Part shown: positions 33,766 to 46,669 of the stretch, piece by piece | How the letters are laid out: each line of letters begins with the position of its first letter | Numbering within the stretch: the stretch's first letter is position 1 | Source of the DNA: Trichoplusia ni | Lineage: Eukaryota; Arthropoda; Insecta; Lepidoptera; Noctuidae | NCBI RefSeq assembly: GCF_003590095.1 | Contig: NC_039479.1 | Location: 2,418,001-2,482,000, forward strand | Direction of reading: 5' to 3' | DNA: 64,000 bases | Position numbers and translations under genes: made by a program | The notes under the pieces: generated by a model | Seen by the model: only the letters and a program-made list of their open reading frames with translations | What the model was told of the DNA's origin: nothing | The model's database searches: none

Positions 33766-34824
33766 GAACTCAATATGGATTTTTTTTCTTTTTTAAAGCT
33801 GGCTGGACATTTAAACAGATTAAATTTAATTATTTACTTTTTTAAATTATGCTCGTAACGTTTAATGTAATTTAATTTTAGTTAATAAATCAGATATTTT
33901 TCTTAAATGTTGTTTTAATCTATCAGTAGGCATAATTGTAGTATGGAACGACGTCGATTTAAGTTTGGAGAATTTAAAAGTGTTCCTTTTTTTCGAATAC
34001 TAGTTTTTTTTAAGAACCATCTACTACATGAATAACTTTAACATATTTCTTAGTCTTTAAACAGTTACTTGGGTGCAAAAATTAAAAATGTTTTAAAAAT
34101 TAATGAATCATCCGACGCATTACAGAAACATTTGTCTCAACGTTTACCAAAATGATATCAACCCTTCTCGACCTGATTCCAACGAAAGTGATACGTAACT
34201 ATCGTCTCTGGTTTTATCAGCTGATACACATTGTGATTTATGGGCAATTAATACGAGTGTTTCTGGGAATGATTGTCTAGATAGTGGGCTAGTCTAGACA
34301 TCTGGGCTAGGACCTAAATGAAATTTCGAGAAACGAGACTATTTAATTGAAATTTAGTTTACTACAGTATTTCGATGCATAAGTTTAGGTTGTCTCTGCT
34401 ACTGAATGCCGAAGTGTAAAATGTCGAAGGTTGTTAGATCTAAAGTACAGGATCTCGATGTACGCCAGTTCGAAGGTTCACTGGAGCGAAGTATGCTAGG
34501 CCGACGTATCGTTAGTTATAAAACATACGAGTGCGATGTACGCCATTTAGAATTTACTCTGTTACAAAGTATGAAATGCATACGAGTGCAATGTGCAATT
34601 TTTCCTTGCCTTCTATTAAGTTAGGTATATCTTGATGATGCCTGTTATCGGTCTTCTGGACTGAGAATGACTACCCACGCGATACAGGGAATCAATCTAT
34701 GTACTATTTTGTTCTGGCACAATAAAACTATAACTTTTTATTTATTTTAGATGAAAAAAATCTCGTCTGAATGTTCAACGAAACTAATTTATCTATTCCA
34801 TTTCAGAAACATCAAACCTCCACC

Positions 34825-37800
34825 ATGCCGCTCCAAATCCGAAGAAACCGCTGCACATCGTTCTTGAGGGAGAATCTCCTGACCATCTTCACGATCATCG
34901 GCGTGATCGCGGGCTCGCTGCTCGGCTGCGGGCTCCGGTTCTCTGGCCATGAGTGGTCCCGCCGTGACGTCATGTACTTCCAGTACCCCGGGGAACTGTT
35001 CCTCAGGATGCTGAAGAGCTTGATCGTTCCCCTGCTCGTGTCTAGTATTGTTTCCGCTATTGGGTCGCTGGATCTCAGCTTGTCTGGCAAGTAAGTTGGT
35101 TTTTTGATGTATTTTAGAAGTAGGTATGAATAAAAAAGCATTAATAAAAGTTGTATAAAGCGTCTTGACTGTCTTGACCAAGTCCAGTAGAAATAATCGA
35201 AATTCTGCGATGAGAGGAATAATGATGTTTTTCTGGCATTTTACAGTCTGCATGTAGATTCCAGCAACGCTTAACGCGTCGGCAAAGATTCAATCTAGAA
35301 CCAAATTTCTGTGCTACCCCCGTTTCTAACGATAAGAAACCAATTCTCCATTTTCCCCAGGGTTGGTCTTCGGGCGATCATCTACTACATGACCACAACA
35401 ATATGCGCCGTGATGCTGGGGATAGCTCTTGTCACCACCATCAAGCCAGGAAAGGAAACCACTTACACGCAGCCGAACGCCACCAAGGTCATCTCGAAGG
35501 ACACTCTGACTTCAGATACACTGCTGGACTTGATAAGGTTAGTGAGAACAAGTTTATATTGATCGTGAGCGAATTTGCTGAATATTTCTTGTTAGTTAAT
35601 TTTATGATAACATAGTTTCGCATTCTTCCAATGTTTTATTTTTCCGTTGCTGAGAATATAATAATATAGGCATCTCCACAAAATAATAATAAAAATTATG
35701 ACTTTGCTATCCAAAATGTTGGTTATATATATTCAATACTACCGCTAAATGTGAATTGATACTCGACGGACTACCTATCATAAACGTAGGTGCTGTCTAA
35801 AAAAAGACCAAAATCTTTCAAACTACCGAAATCTTTCATGCAAACAACGCTTCTATATCCAAACAGTAAGATTTATTCTTATAATTTGCAACCACTGATA
35901 TGTCGCCCTTCACAACCGAAACATCCATTAATATCTCAAGTTACTTGAATCGATAGCCGTGGGTTGCAGAAGGTTTTCCTCATATTTTCCCGGGCAAAGG
36001 AACATAATACAGGTACTTCCATAAAGGGAAATGCAAACGTAAAGCTTCCAAGATTGCTTCGACGAAGGACTGTTGATACGAAATTGCGTAGGATTATCCG
36101 AAACCATTTTGTAGCAAGCTTTTAATAATCTCCGGACGAGCTGCTTTTAATTATGGTTTACTATTTGGTTTTCCGGGAAAGGAGTTTTATATTGTACTAG
36201 CTGTTGCCCGCGACTTCGTTCCCGTGAGTTGAAGATATAAGTCATGATTTATACCTGCCCTGTTTTTTCACATTTTCTATTGTACCTATCTTCGCTCCTA
36301 TTAGTCGCAACGTGATGGTTTCTAGCCTAAAGCCTTCCTCGATGAATGGTCTATTCAACACAAAAATATTTTTTCAATTTTGGACCGTTCAAACAAACAA
36401 GCAAACAAACAAACTCTTCAGCTTTATATATTAGTATATTAGTATATAGATTGGGAAATGTGGATGTGTGTGAAAAAGTACCGTATGTGGTAGATGTTGC
36501 AATTCTGATTTATTTTGATGGAGACGGATTAATAGAAAGATTCCTTCATTCATACCATGAATAATTTTCTGTTGATAAATGTATTACATACGTTATAAAC
36601 GTATTTGTAGAAACGTATGTAAAATGATTAGGCATAGGTGAATCGAACTAAACGATTGCATTGTGGGATTAATAATACTATACTATACTCCTTTTTTGCA
36701 ATAAACGTTCAAGTTTCAAATAATGTGAATATGGCGTTATACTCCATATCAAATCCTTCAAAACAGCCGACAATATATCTTTGTTTATGCACGCATCTTG
36801 CCCCGAAACAGTCCACAGAATCGTGGGAGGTTCTAGAATTACATACTTGCGCTTGTAACAGAATTGTGTCATACAATTTGTATAATATGTTACGGGACCG
36901 TCGGCTTAATGCTCTTAATAGGCGCTTCATACATTCATATTCGTGGTAATTTCGCCTTCCGCCGCGTTTCCACGTTTACAGTTACTTGTTATTTTACACC
37001 TATTAATGCGGTTTAGTTAATTGCGCTGTGTGTATTAAATAGATAATTAGGGATAGGTAAACTTACTTTTGAAGGTTATTTTCTGTTTTATTATATTTTT
37101 ATTTAGGAAAAACAATTTTTGTTTTTTACAAAATAAGTAGATACTATGGCGATTCGATAGTTCGGTTTGGCGTACATATGGGCAAACACTTTAATAACAG
37201 AAAACACTTTAGTTAGTTGCGTTTCTTCGAGTTCGAGAATTTTGAGTATGTCAGTCACAATCATTGCACATCAATTTGCATGTTTTAGTTTTTTTTTGCA
37301 CATGTATCTATTACCAGATTTTAGTTTTTTTTTTATCTAGACTGATGTCTCTGCTGGGCAAGTTCCTCTTCCAATCCCTCCACGATTATCTACCCTGGGT
37401 CACATGGATTGAGTTCTAGTTTCTCATTAGTACCTAGTTTTATTAAATAAGTTTACATCTATGTAAGATTTATTCAGATGTTGCTCAAGGTGTCGCATAC
37501 GGTAAGGTCGAAGGTGGCTTCGGCATTGCGTTATCGTCCATAATTGGCAATCACCTGATTTATTGCTTGCTCCAGTTGCCGTCAATTGAAGTAGATGGCT
37601 AATTTGTTAGCATGTCTTGAACTATATTAATAGTCCTTATAGGAGAGAAAACATGGTTAGAGTTCAGTAAACAATATTATTTTTTTGAACGAGGCAATTA
37701 ATAAAATTGGTTCTTGTAATTAAATAACTATAAAGATTCCAAAGAAAACAAAGACCATTACTAAGAAAAATGAAAACAAAAAATGTAAAAAAGCTTAACA

Positions 37801-40800
37801 GTCTATGGGTGAAATCATCGAAATGTTAAATATAATTGTCAAGATTTCCATAGAGTTATAGTAGCACTGGCACTAATGTGATAACTATTTACAGGTAGTT
37901 ATGAAACGAATGCGCTTAACGAAGTAAGGTGTGTGAATCGTGGCGACATAGGTAATTGTAATTGACAATTGCAGTTCGGTGCCGCGGCGTGAGGAGCGCG
38001 CTCCCGGCCGACACTCTCGCTTATTTGTGTAGTGTCCTACATTTAGTGCTAGGGCTGGCAATACATTATTTATTGAATAAATATGTTGATTCAAATTGAA
38101 TGATGTCGTTCCGTATTTCGTCAATATAATTTATCGTCATTACTAAAGTAAATGTGGTGAAGTTTTGGTATTCTAAGAAGGTTACGGTAAATAAAGTTCC
38201 CAAATGTATATTTTTATAGTTAGAATAATAGTAGTCTAGGTGTTACATTTAAAAATTAAAGTTTATTTATTCAGATGGTTCATTTTCTTATCTTTAAGGA
38301 AAGTTTAGTGTGCTCGTAATGTCCATGTTGAAAATTGTGAGCATAAAATAACATTTTCGATTTCATCTGGTGAAAGATAAAGTAGGTTCTTTTTTGTAAT
38401 CATTTTGAAACAGCTTCGTTTTTCCTCCTAGTAGCACTTAATCCCGGATTTTCCGCGCGAAAGTAAAGTTTAATTCGGGATAAAAGGTGATTAATGTCGT
38501 TTTTGTTCACTTTGGACCCTCAATATTGCCACTTACTCCAATTGATTTGATACCGCTATTGTCAGGGATAATTTTATGGATATTTCTGTTCAAGCAGTAA
38601 AGATTACAAGACTTTCTGTTTTGTTTTAATGAAGTTCGTTTTTAATTTAGTTTCTTGTTAGAAAATTTTTGTTTAAATTTGAGTTTCCGTGAATGAGACT
38701 TGAAGCTGATTTGGACCTAGTTTAAGGACAGGAATGGAAAAAGGTGGCACATTATGTACTTTGATTGAATATATAGGTATAAAGTTTTGTATTTGTAAAA
38801 ACATTAATGCGGTCATCATTGTCTAACCACCCGCGTTACCGCTTGTTTGTATATGCATCATTTCCATTTTATTCTATTATAACAAGCTGTCAGGACAGCC
38901 CTAGCCAATCATCAATCAAATAAGACAATGTTCACGCGACTGGTGGCAGGACACTCAGGTGTGTGACGTCACGGATCCCGGTCACTCGCGGCGCGATTCA
39001 TGATCGTGGAAACATACGCATCGCTCTGTGACGTAGCGACCCCGTTGACAAGTTATGACTGTGGGTTCTTTTGGTGGTTTTGTGTGTTGATCATAATACA
39101 AGCTATAATATCTGAGTAGCCCTACAGGCGTATAAAACGTTTATTTCTTTCCACATTATATACCACTACTAAAGAATGTTAATGTCGCAACTAAGGACTG
39201 AAATCCGACGTCAGTTTCTATCCGGCCAGTTCCAAATGGATTTAAAAAAAACATCAATGTTTTTAATTTTCTATAAAAAAGCGTTGTTTCTGCTATAAAA
39301 AAGTGTTTTTTTTTTCAACTTAACTCTTGGGTCCATTGTTCTCACCTCAAATTTGTTGATGCAGCATTATTACGTATCTTGCAAAAGGAATACAAAAGCA
39401 ATTAACGAAGTAAATTGAACAATTAATGGTGTCAATATTCTAACGTATATTTCGTTACAGTGATGATGCATTGTGTTAACGACAATAATAATTATGCAAA
39501 TGTTTCTACCCTTTTGCATTTGTTTGATACGTAATACCCTTGAGGACCGTATAACAATATTCCTGAGCCTCTTGACTTTCGTCAGTTTAATGGAGTAATT
39601 CGATTTTCCAGAAATTCGGTTACGCCTAATAGATTTCCGACGAATTAATTTTATTTTTCAATTTCTGCTTGCGTCCGACTTTGAGTGAAAACTCTTATGT
39701 AATATTATTATGAATATTCGGAAAGTTAATTTAATGCTTGTTAAGTCATTTACATACATACATAGTTTATTGGTGGAATTAGTACTTTGCATGCATTCTA
39801 GGCAGGGTTGATCATAACTTAGTCTAAGTGGGAATATTACATTTCAATAGTACTTTCATACACATAAAGTACTTGCTTTAAGACACGGCACTGACAAACG
39901 GTGAAGTCACAATAAGGAGACCTGGAATTAATTTTATAATTTTATTTTATCGCCGTCGAACGGTGATTTGGTGTGCTGATCAATGCTCAAACCTTCCCTA
40001 AATGGGAAAAAGCCTATGCTTAGCAGTGGGACTTCAATAGACTAGTATTATAAGTAAAACTTCATACTAGGTAGTCGTCGTTCATTTTTTTCCAGGTACA
40101 TCAATAATTAAATTAAAATAATTATGTTAACGAGATCTTGTATTTGGAAATATAAGGAAATTTACATTTTTATTTTAACACTACTTTTTCCTTTAAAACG
40201 GTATTTTCATAACAAAAAGTAAAACTTAAATGTGACCATGAGCAGAAAATAATACCTTTAAAATTCTAACGTTACATTTTTTTTTTATATCTTTATTTAT
40301 CATATTATTAACTTAATGCAGACTAAAGGAAAGTCAGCAAATATGGAGATCCATTTAATTTTAGCATCCATTGATATAAACAATAAATGAGAATGTAACA
40401 TTGTGATGTCATAACTAATTAGTCATATATTTCACATAGTAATTAAAAATTATTAATCAAATATATTAGTTATCCAATTAAAATCTGGCAGAAAATCCAC
40501 AATCGCAAATGCGTAACCAAATTTGGTATAGGTTACCCATATAGCAGTACAATCATGAATCATCATAACAGTGACAATTATTCATAAGTATTTAGGGAGC
40601 TTATTCATTTTTAATCGACTCCGCTTAGGATTTTAATCCTAGTGTCGTGGGATAGCGCGAACATTCAAGTCACATTCACATGCACTAATATACCCAGACT
40701 CAAAAGAAGCATTTGTGGGTCACACACACAAATTCATGTCCTACGCGGGGATCGAAATCGTGACAAGTCGTGCACATTGGATTTGGCGTGATCTTTACCA

Positions 40801-43800
40801 GTCGTTACCCGTGCAGTCAAACCTGCCAAAGTCAGAAATCCAAGTTTCGAACTTTCGACCAGCACAATTATAACGAGTCTAGAGCCTACAAATTTAGCAT
40901 GTAATCCACCTTTCTACACTTTTATCCATTGATAAGTCGTAAACATAACGTTTATTCTGCTTCAGCAGACTCAGAAGAGTCAGTCAGTCAGTCTTGTCTG
41001 TCTCCAACAAATTGGATAACGTCCTGTACCTCAGAGTCATCTTCTTTTTGATCATCCTCATGTTTTTTTTATTCTTTTTGTTCTTTTTTTTCTTCTTTGA
41101 AACAAGTCTGCCACGTGTACAGCATTCTCGCAACTGACAAGATGTTGTGCGTGTAGTAAACCAACTGAATCAAAAGATATAAGAAAACGTGTATTGTAAT
41201 TCATACTAACACTTTTAGAGAAATTATGTACATATTTTATATTTTCATATTTCCCCCTACCTATCCCATTCTATCTCGCAAAATTTAAAGCACAAAATTG
41301 CGTGCAAACCATTTTATGACCCTCCTAATTCTATTTGAATTAAGGAAGGTTAAGATAAAACAATTGAACTTTACTCGTAGTGAGACGAATATCTCGCGAG
41401 TCTCGTATTGGGTATATAGGTTAATCATAGGTGTGCTGGCGGTCATCCAGCGGCCGGCGAGCGAGCCCCGGTCGTTGGACGGTTCAAGGATTGATAACAA
41501 CGTATACACGTGCTCTTAGATGCTTCTTCGAATTTGATTGACTTTACTGCAGATGTATTCTTTATTTATAAGGAACGGAACAGGTAAATAAATTCTTTAA
41601 AGTTCCTTTACGTAGTATGTTTTTGAAAAGCGGCCTTGAGAGATTTTATTTACCTTGGAATTCATGGCGTTTCTGGAAAGAACGTGCACGAATGAATACT
41701 AGCAACGCTATAATTTAGCAATCAGCTATCGAATTACTGAAATTTGGGTGTCCATGACGATTCTCCCACTTTACTAAAAATGGCTTACTCTTGAATTCGG
41801 TCCGGTCCTATAATGGACCTATAGAACAAATCCAAGATCGAGTATCATCAGAGTCGTTCGCTGACGATCAACTGACAAATCACCAACTCGATTTGAATAA
41901 GATTGTATCAGTTTCTATTTTGTTTGGTATCACCTTGCAGACAAGTGCAAAGTTGCACTACTTTAACCATATCAACTGACTTACAATTTAGGTAAGGTAT
42001 ATGTATGTATTGCATTACCCAGATTTATATTAATGTGGGAAATCAAACATCTTAATAGTGTTTTAGCTTCTTTTATTTTCGTAAAATCAATTATAAAACA
42101 GTTTCTTTAATTATTCATGCGTCGCCTCTTATCGTCTTCCGCCATTACTCCATTTACCCTTCTCTTTCACACTATCCCGCTCTCACTCAGTTTACCAGCT
42201 TGACACCTTGCCCTTTCATCCCCACATTAATTTTGTATTTTCTTGTTCCAGGAACGTGTTCCCCGAGAACCTGGCGCAGGCAACGATCGCTTCATACCGC
42301 ACCAAACTCATCTACGATAAAAACGATACTAAAAGTCGACTAGGTTTGTACTGAACTTATACCATAACGTTAAGTCCCGAAAATTGTGTGACCTTGGTAA
42401 TTTTGAACTTCGAGATTGCAAAAAGTGACTGTTTTTTATTGTTTCCCGGAATTTTGCTGTAGTTCTGTTTGTTTTTTTATACTGGAACTCTGAAAAAAAA
42501 AGGAATTATAAACAAAAATGTATGGATATTTTGGATAGTTTTTATACTACTAGAGTAACTGCAGGCGGCAGGAAATCAAATGAAACCCAAGTCCTTCACA
42601 ACGATGGTGGTGAATCTCACCTAGAGAGATCAATACCTAGGTTTTATATATAAAAGACGCAGGGCACAAGAACAAAACATCATCAGACCAGATGGAAAAA
42701 CCCATTCTATTGTATTTGCGATTAGATTTCATTAGCTCGTTCTACAGTCTACACAAAATGGACTCGTGCCTCAACTGTGTGAACGAGCAATTTATATGAA
42801 GCTAACTGAACGAAGGACTTTTATTACAAAATGATGATGAATTACGTTCTATTTGTGAACAATGGAACATGCCAACAATTCTTTGTTGCACCTGTTTCTT
42901 GGTATTGTCTACCTTATTTTTTTCTTTCTTAAAGAAACGATTACTTTGCTTTCAAAGTCAGAAAGGTTGTTAATATTTGGGTATACAATACACCTTCATT
43001 AGTTTTTAATGGACAGAAGATGGACTTTGATTTTTTTTATTCGAATTGCTAATTTTCTTGTAAGCAAGAATGGTGATATAATAATTTCCTGTGTTTTATT
43101 AAATTTAACATAATTAATTATTTGAGATAATTAGTCCAATAAACAAATAATTGAGATCCTATAAGGACTATGGTTTTGTCTGAAACTAGTCAGGCAGTTC
43201 CAAATAATACTTACCATTCGTTAAAAATATACTTTATAAAAGACTAGCTGTTGCCCGCGACTTCGTCCGCGTGGTTAGAACATATAAGTTATAATTTATA
43301 CCTGCCTTCTATCTATCTATCTGCCTTCTATCCATCTTGTAGGATTCAGTCAGCGTTCGCAATGTAAGCGCAAAAAATGTGTTTTGTTTACGACCTCACA
43401 TTAGAAACCTCAAAAAATGTAGCCTATGTGTTATTCTGATGGTTATTCTATGTGTTATTCTATATTGTGGTAAAGTTTCATTCAAATCCATTTAGTAGTT
43501 TTTACGTGAAAGAGTAACAAACATCCATACATCCATACTTACAAACTTTCGCCTTTATAATAGTAGTAGGATTTAACTTCCTTTGAAAAAATTAAGCACT
43601 CATTGCTCCCCTTTTTTCCAAGTTTTCTTTCTTGCGCTTCTAATTTCTTCTACCGTTTTCCAGGAGAGTTGGAAACCTACCAGATCCAGGGCGAGTACCA
43701 GAGCGGCAGCAACGTGTTGGGTCTGGTCTGCTTCAGCATCGTGCTGGGCATCACCCTCGGCAAGATGGGGGAGAAGGCGCGCCCGCTGCAGGACTTCTTC

Positions 43801-46669
43801 CACTCGCTCTCCGAAGCCATGATGATCATTACTGGATGGGTTATTTGGTATGTAATGATTTTTTGTTTTATTCGTCATCTTGTTTGTTCGATGTGGAAAA
43901 TATAATTGATATGACTTAAACTATTTATTTTGTTCATAAAGTTCACCACGGATATTTTGCTTATGCCTATGCCAAAAAAGGGAATTTATTATTTTTGTCG
44001 AGGGCGTTTCATAAACATTCAAGGTACACAAAGACAGCCAGATCCAGAACAAGCATTTGTGGATAACAACTCTTCTACTAGTCCAAAAGAGGAGAGGTTT
44101 AAGGACAAGTGGTTTCTTTATTTGTCTCTAAGCTTTTGTGTCCCGGTTTACCTCACCATCCCCAATTCGACTACCCTTTATAAGCCTTTGATAGAACTAA
44201 AGGTAAAGCAAAATTTTGTTTTTTCCAGGCTTTCACCACTTGGAGTATTCTTCCTCGTGACTGCAAAGATTATGGAGATCGATGACTTCGGGGACCTTGT
44301 GGGACGACTCGGGAAGTACTTCTTCACGGTACTGCTGGGGCTGTTCCTCCACGGTTTCGGTACCCTCAGCATCCTGTTCATCTTGGCCACCAAGAAGCTA
44401 CCCTGCAAGTACATCGCGAAGATGGGACAGGTCATGGCCACTGCTTTTGGTACTGCTTCCAGGTAAGGCCAAAGAACTAATTATAATTAGTGAATTGATG
44501 TTGCATACCGTCCCGGCAATAAACAGTATTCTTTATTTAATTAAAACACTTGTCAAATTAGCGTGTCCATCAATGGCATTCATAATGTAAACGTTATTTT
44601 ATTGGGCCAGTACTCAGCCACGCTAATATAAAAAAGATGAATGTAGGAAAAAGTCAGAAATGTGTTATGAATGACAAAATCGGCAAGATATTATACCCTG
44701 TTATTTTATACTAGAGAAGCTCTAGCACTCTTTCCAGAAACCATCTCTTGTGACAAAAGCTGACAAAGTAGGTTAGGTCATCACAGTTTATTATATATGC
44801 ACTATTTAAGAGCTCCTTCTTTATAGTGAATTTCCGAGCACATTGACGGTTCAGCACAATTAACGTAGTCTATCAAGGAGCCTCCTCAAATGTGTACCAT
44901 CTGTAGTAGGTCGCGGTTTTATTAAACAGTGGTTTACAATTTGACAGTTTATCACGTATTTTTTATTGAATCATGTTTAAATGTACCAGTCGAAAAGAGC
45001 CCAAATTTTAATTGATTATTTAACACGCCTTGAGTTAATATATGCGTTGATACAATGTTTTGGTTCCTTTGGGACTTACGCTGTGAGGTTATTGAGGTCA
45101 CGTAGTTACAATATTCATTAACAATAAGTAAGTTGTAATAAAATACTCATTTAGACCAAATTTATGAAATAACATTCCTTTCCGCTATAATTACATGAAT
45201 TATTTTAATTTTTAATAGTTTCTTATTCGTTAAGTGTACCCCTCATGTATCTCTTTAAAAGAAACAGGAAAACAAGACGTACAGTAGCTTACACTCAAAG
45301 GCGCTCGAAAATTCTCCATATATGGACACAATATTATGTGAACTAAAATATCACAGCAATTCTTGGTCACAGCTGAAATTGTTCAAAAAATATATATCAA
45401 AAGTTTTTATTACAAATATTCCATCCTCCTCTTTTAAAACTTTTCAGTAATGGCTCTGGGTCTAACTTCCGTCCCCTTGTTTCCAGTTCAGCGACGATGC
45501 CGATTACCATCGGCTGCTGTGACGACATGGGCCTGGACCCGCGCATCACTCGGTTCGTGATCCCCATCGGAGCCACCATCAACATGGACGGCACTGCGCT
45601 GTACGAGGCCGTGGCCGCCATCTTTATTGCCCAGCTGAGGAAGGTCGAGATGTCTTTCGGCAAGATTATTGCTGTGAGGTAAGTGGGGGAAAGGTAATAT
45701 TTTTTTTTTTTGTAAAATAGAAAGGTGTAGGTAGGAATTTGTTGCTGATGGTACGCTATTTTAAGTTCAGTTAACCTTTATTAAAGAAAAGCATAAAGTT
45801 GCGACAGCATCATTTGACACTTTCATAATCCTGATGCTTTCTCAAGTAAATTAAATCTGAAAATATCTTGTGATCTGTACTTACTTGAATTGTGAAGCAG
45901 GCCAATCAAAGTACAATTGAGATGTTAGCCTTATTGAGTTCTTGGAGCTAGATAAATCTAACAACAATCGAAAGAAAAAGAAACAAGTAAACATTTGGAT
46001 TTATAAACCAATCCTGGGCTCCGGAACTTCTGCTCATTGATGACATTTTTTTTGCATTCCTGTGTCCTTAGTTCTGTGACCTTTTGCCTATAATACAGTT
46101 AATACTTATGACGGTTGTCAGTGTGACAGCGACGGCGGCGAGTATAGGAGCGGCGGGAATCCCGCAGGCGGGGCTGGTCACCATGGTGATGGTGCTGGAC
46201 ACCGTCAACCTGCCCGCCGAGGACGTCTCCCTCATCCTCGCTGTGGACTGGCTGCTGTAAGTATTCTACCTTATTACTGATTTCATCAGCCCAAACATTA
46301 TTGAAATCCAGATCACGCAGTAAGTAAAAGTGGTGATAGGTGCTATCCGCCTCTTCATGGGAAGAGATCTGTCCCTGGCATTATTATTACGCAACAATGT
46401 AGGCAATCACTTTTGATCTGTGATATATTATTATATCGGCTATGAAAAAAAAATAACAAAGAGCGTTTTAAGCATTCAAAACTTTATCAATTGTTTCAAA
46501 TCCTTTCAGCGACCGCTTCCGTACAACCATCAACGTGGTGTGCGACGCTCTGGGCGCGATTATCGTGACGTCACTCTCCCAGGGTGACATCGACAAGTCG
46601 CGAGCCCTCAACGAGAGGGAAGCGGCGCCATCCCACGAGCTTACCGAGCTAGAGAAAGGAGACCATTGA
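34825..46669 (+). CDS. EAAT1: Excitatory amino acid transporter (Na+-dependent glutamate/aspartate)
   Basis: Eight coding exons: 34825-35090, 35361-35537, 42252-42343, 43664-43847, 44229-44462, 45487-45678, 46122-46256, 46510-46669. They give 479 residues of an SLC1 trimeric elevator transporter at the plasma membrane. HP1 carries SSSATMP (about 317-323), TM7 carries NMDGT (350-354), and HP2 carries GAAGIPQAG (about 391-399). In TM8 the substrate and sodium residues align with archaeal GltPh: D428, R431, T432, N435, D439. Arg431 predicts preference for acidic amino acids over neutral ones. Loop sites NAT and NDT are possible N-glycosylation points. The start ATG is in good context (ccaccATG), 18 bases after the acceptor at 34806. 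Intron 2 is 6.7 kb. Confidence 0.95.
36196..36450 (-). mobile_element. Non-autonomous Helitron-like repeat, copy 3
   Basis: Inverted copy beginning actagctgttgcccgcgact and ending attagtatataga, the reverse complement of the family ends. Confidence 0.65.
39957..40045 (+). repeat. LINE-tail-like fragment
   Basis: Contains gctcaaaccttccctaaatg, then gcctatgcttagcagtggga, a motif I associate with degenerate non-LTR element 3' ends in Lepidoptera. A weaker relative is at about 24165-24240. Confidence 0.35.
40610..40818 (-). repeat. SINE-like repeat, full-length relative
   Basis: Inverted relative of 16808-17004: the reverse complement has aagcggagtcgatt at the 3' end, a body with gggtcacacaca inverted, and a B-box-like gatttcgatccc. 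Confidence 0.5.
43243..43570 (-). mobile_element. Helitron-like repeat, variant copy 4
   Basis: Its 3' end (actagctgttgcccgcgact) matches the other copies. Beyond a ctat microsatellite-like stretch near 43309-43335 the body differs and its 5' end reads aatcctactactattataaa, then ggcgaaagtttgt. It therefore represents another subfamily or a chimera. It lies in EAAT intron 3, about 90 bases before exon 4. Confidence 0.6.

Larger units (their letters stand above)
25581..34806. other. Putative EAAT 5' intron with repeats
   Basis: 9.2 kb without recognised coding exons. It carries Helitron-like copies (26214-26466 and 28605-28850), SINE relics (29562-29700 and 33691-33765), a GC-rich island (32600-32725), a diffuse repeat (33219-33340) and an unexplained minus-strand ORF (27297-27800). 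Confidence 0.6.
35538..42251. other. EAAT intron 2 (6.7 kb)
   Basis: No coding exon recognised. It holds a Helitron-like copy (36196-36450), a GC-rich patch near 37965-38010 (gtgccgcggcgtgaggagcgc), a CpG-rich patch near 38940-39060, a LINE-tail-like fragment (39957-40045), a SINE copy (40610-40818) and pyrimidine-rich low-complexity DNA near 41040-41100. Confidence 0.6.

Noticed and set aside
36638..36949. 103-codon frame in EAAT intron 2
   Set aside because: Overlapping frames of similar length exist on the opposite strand and no family is recognisable.
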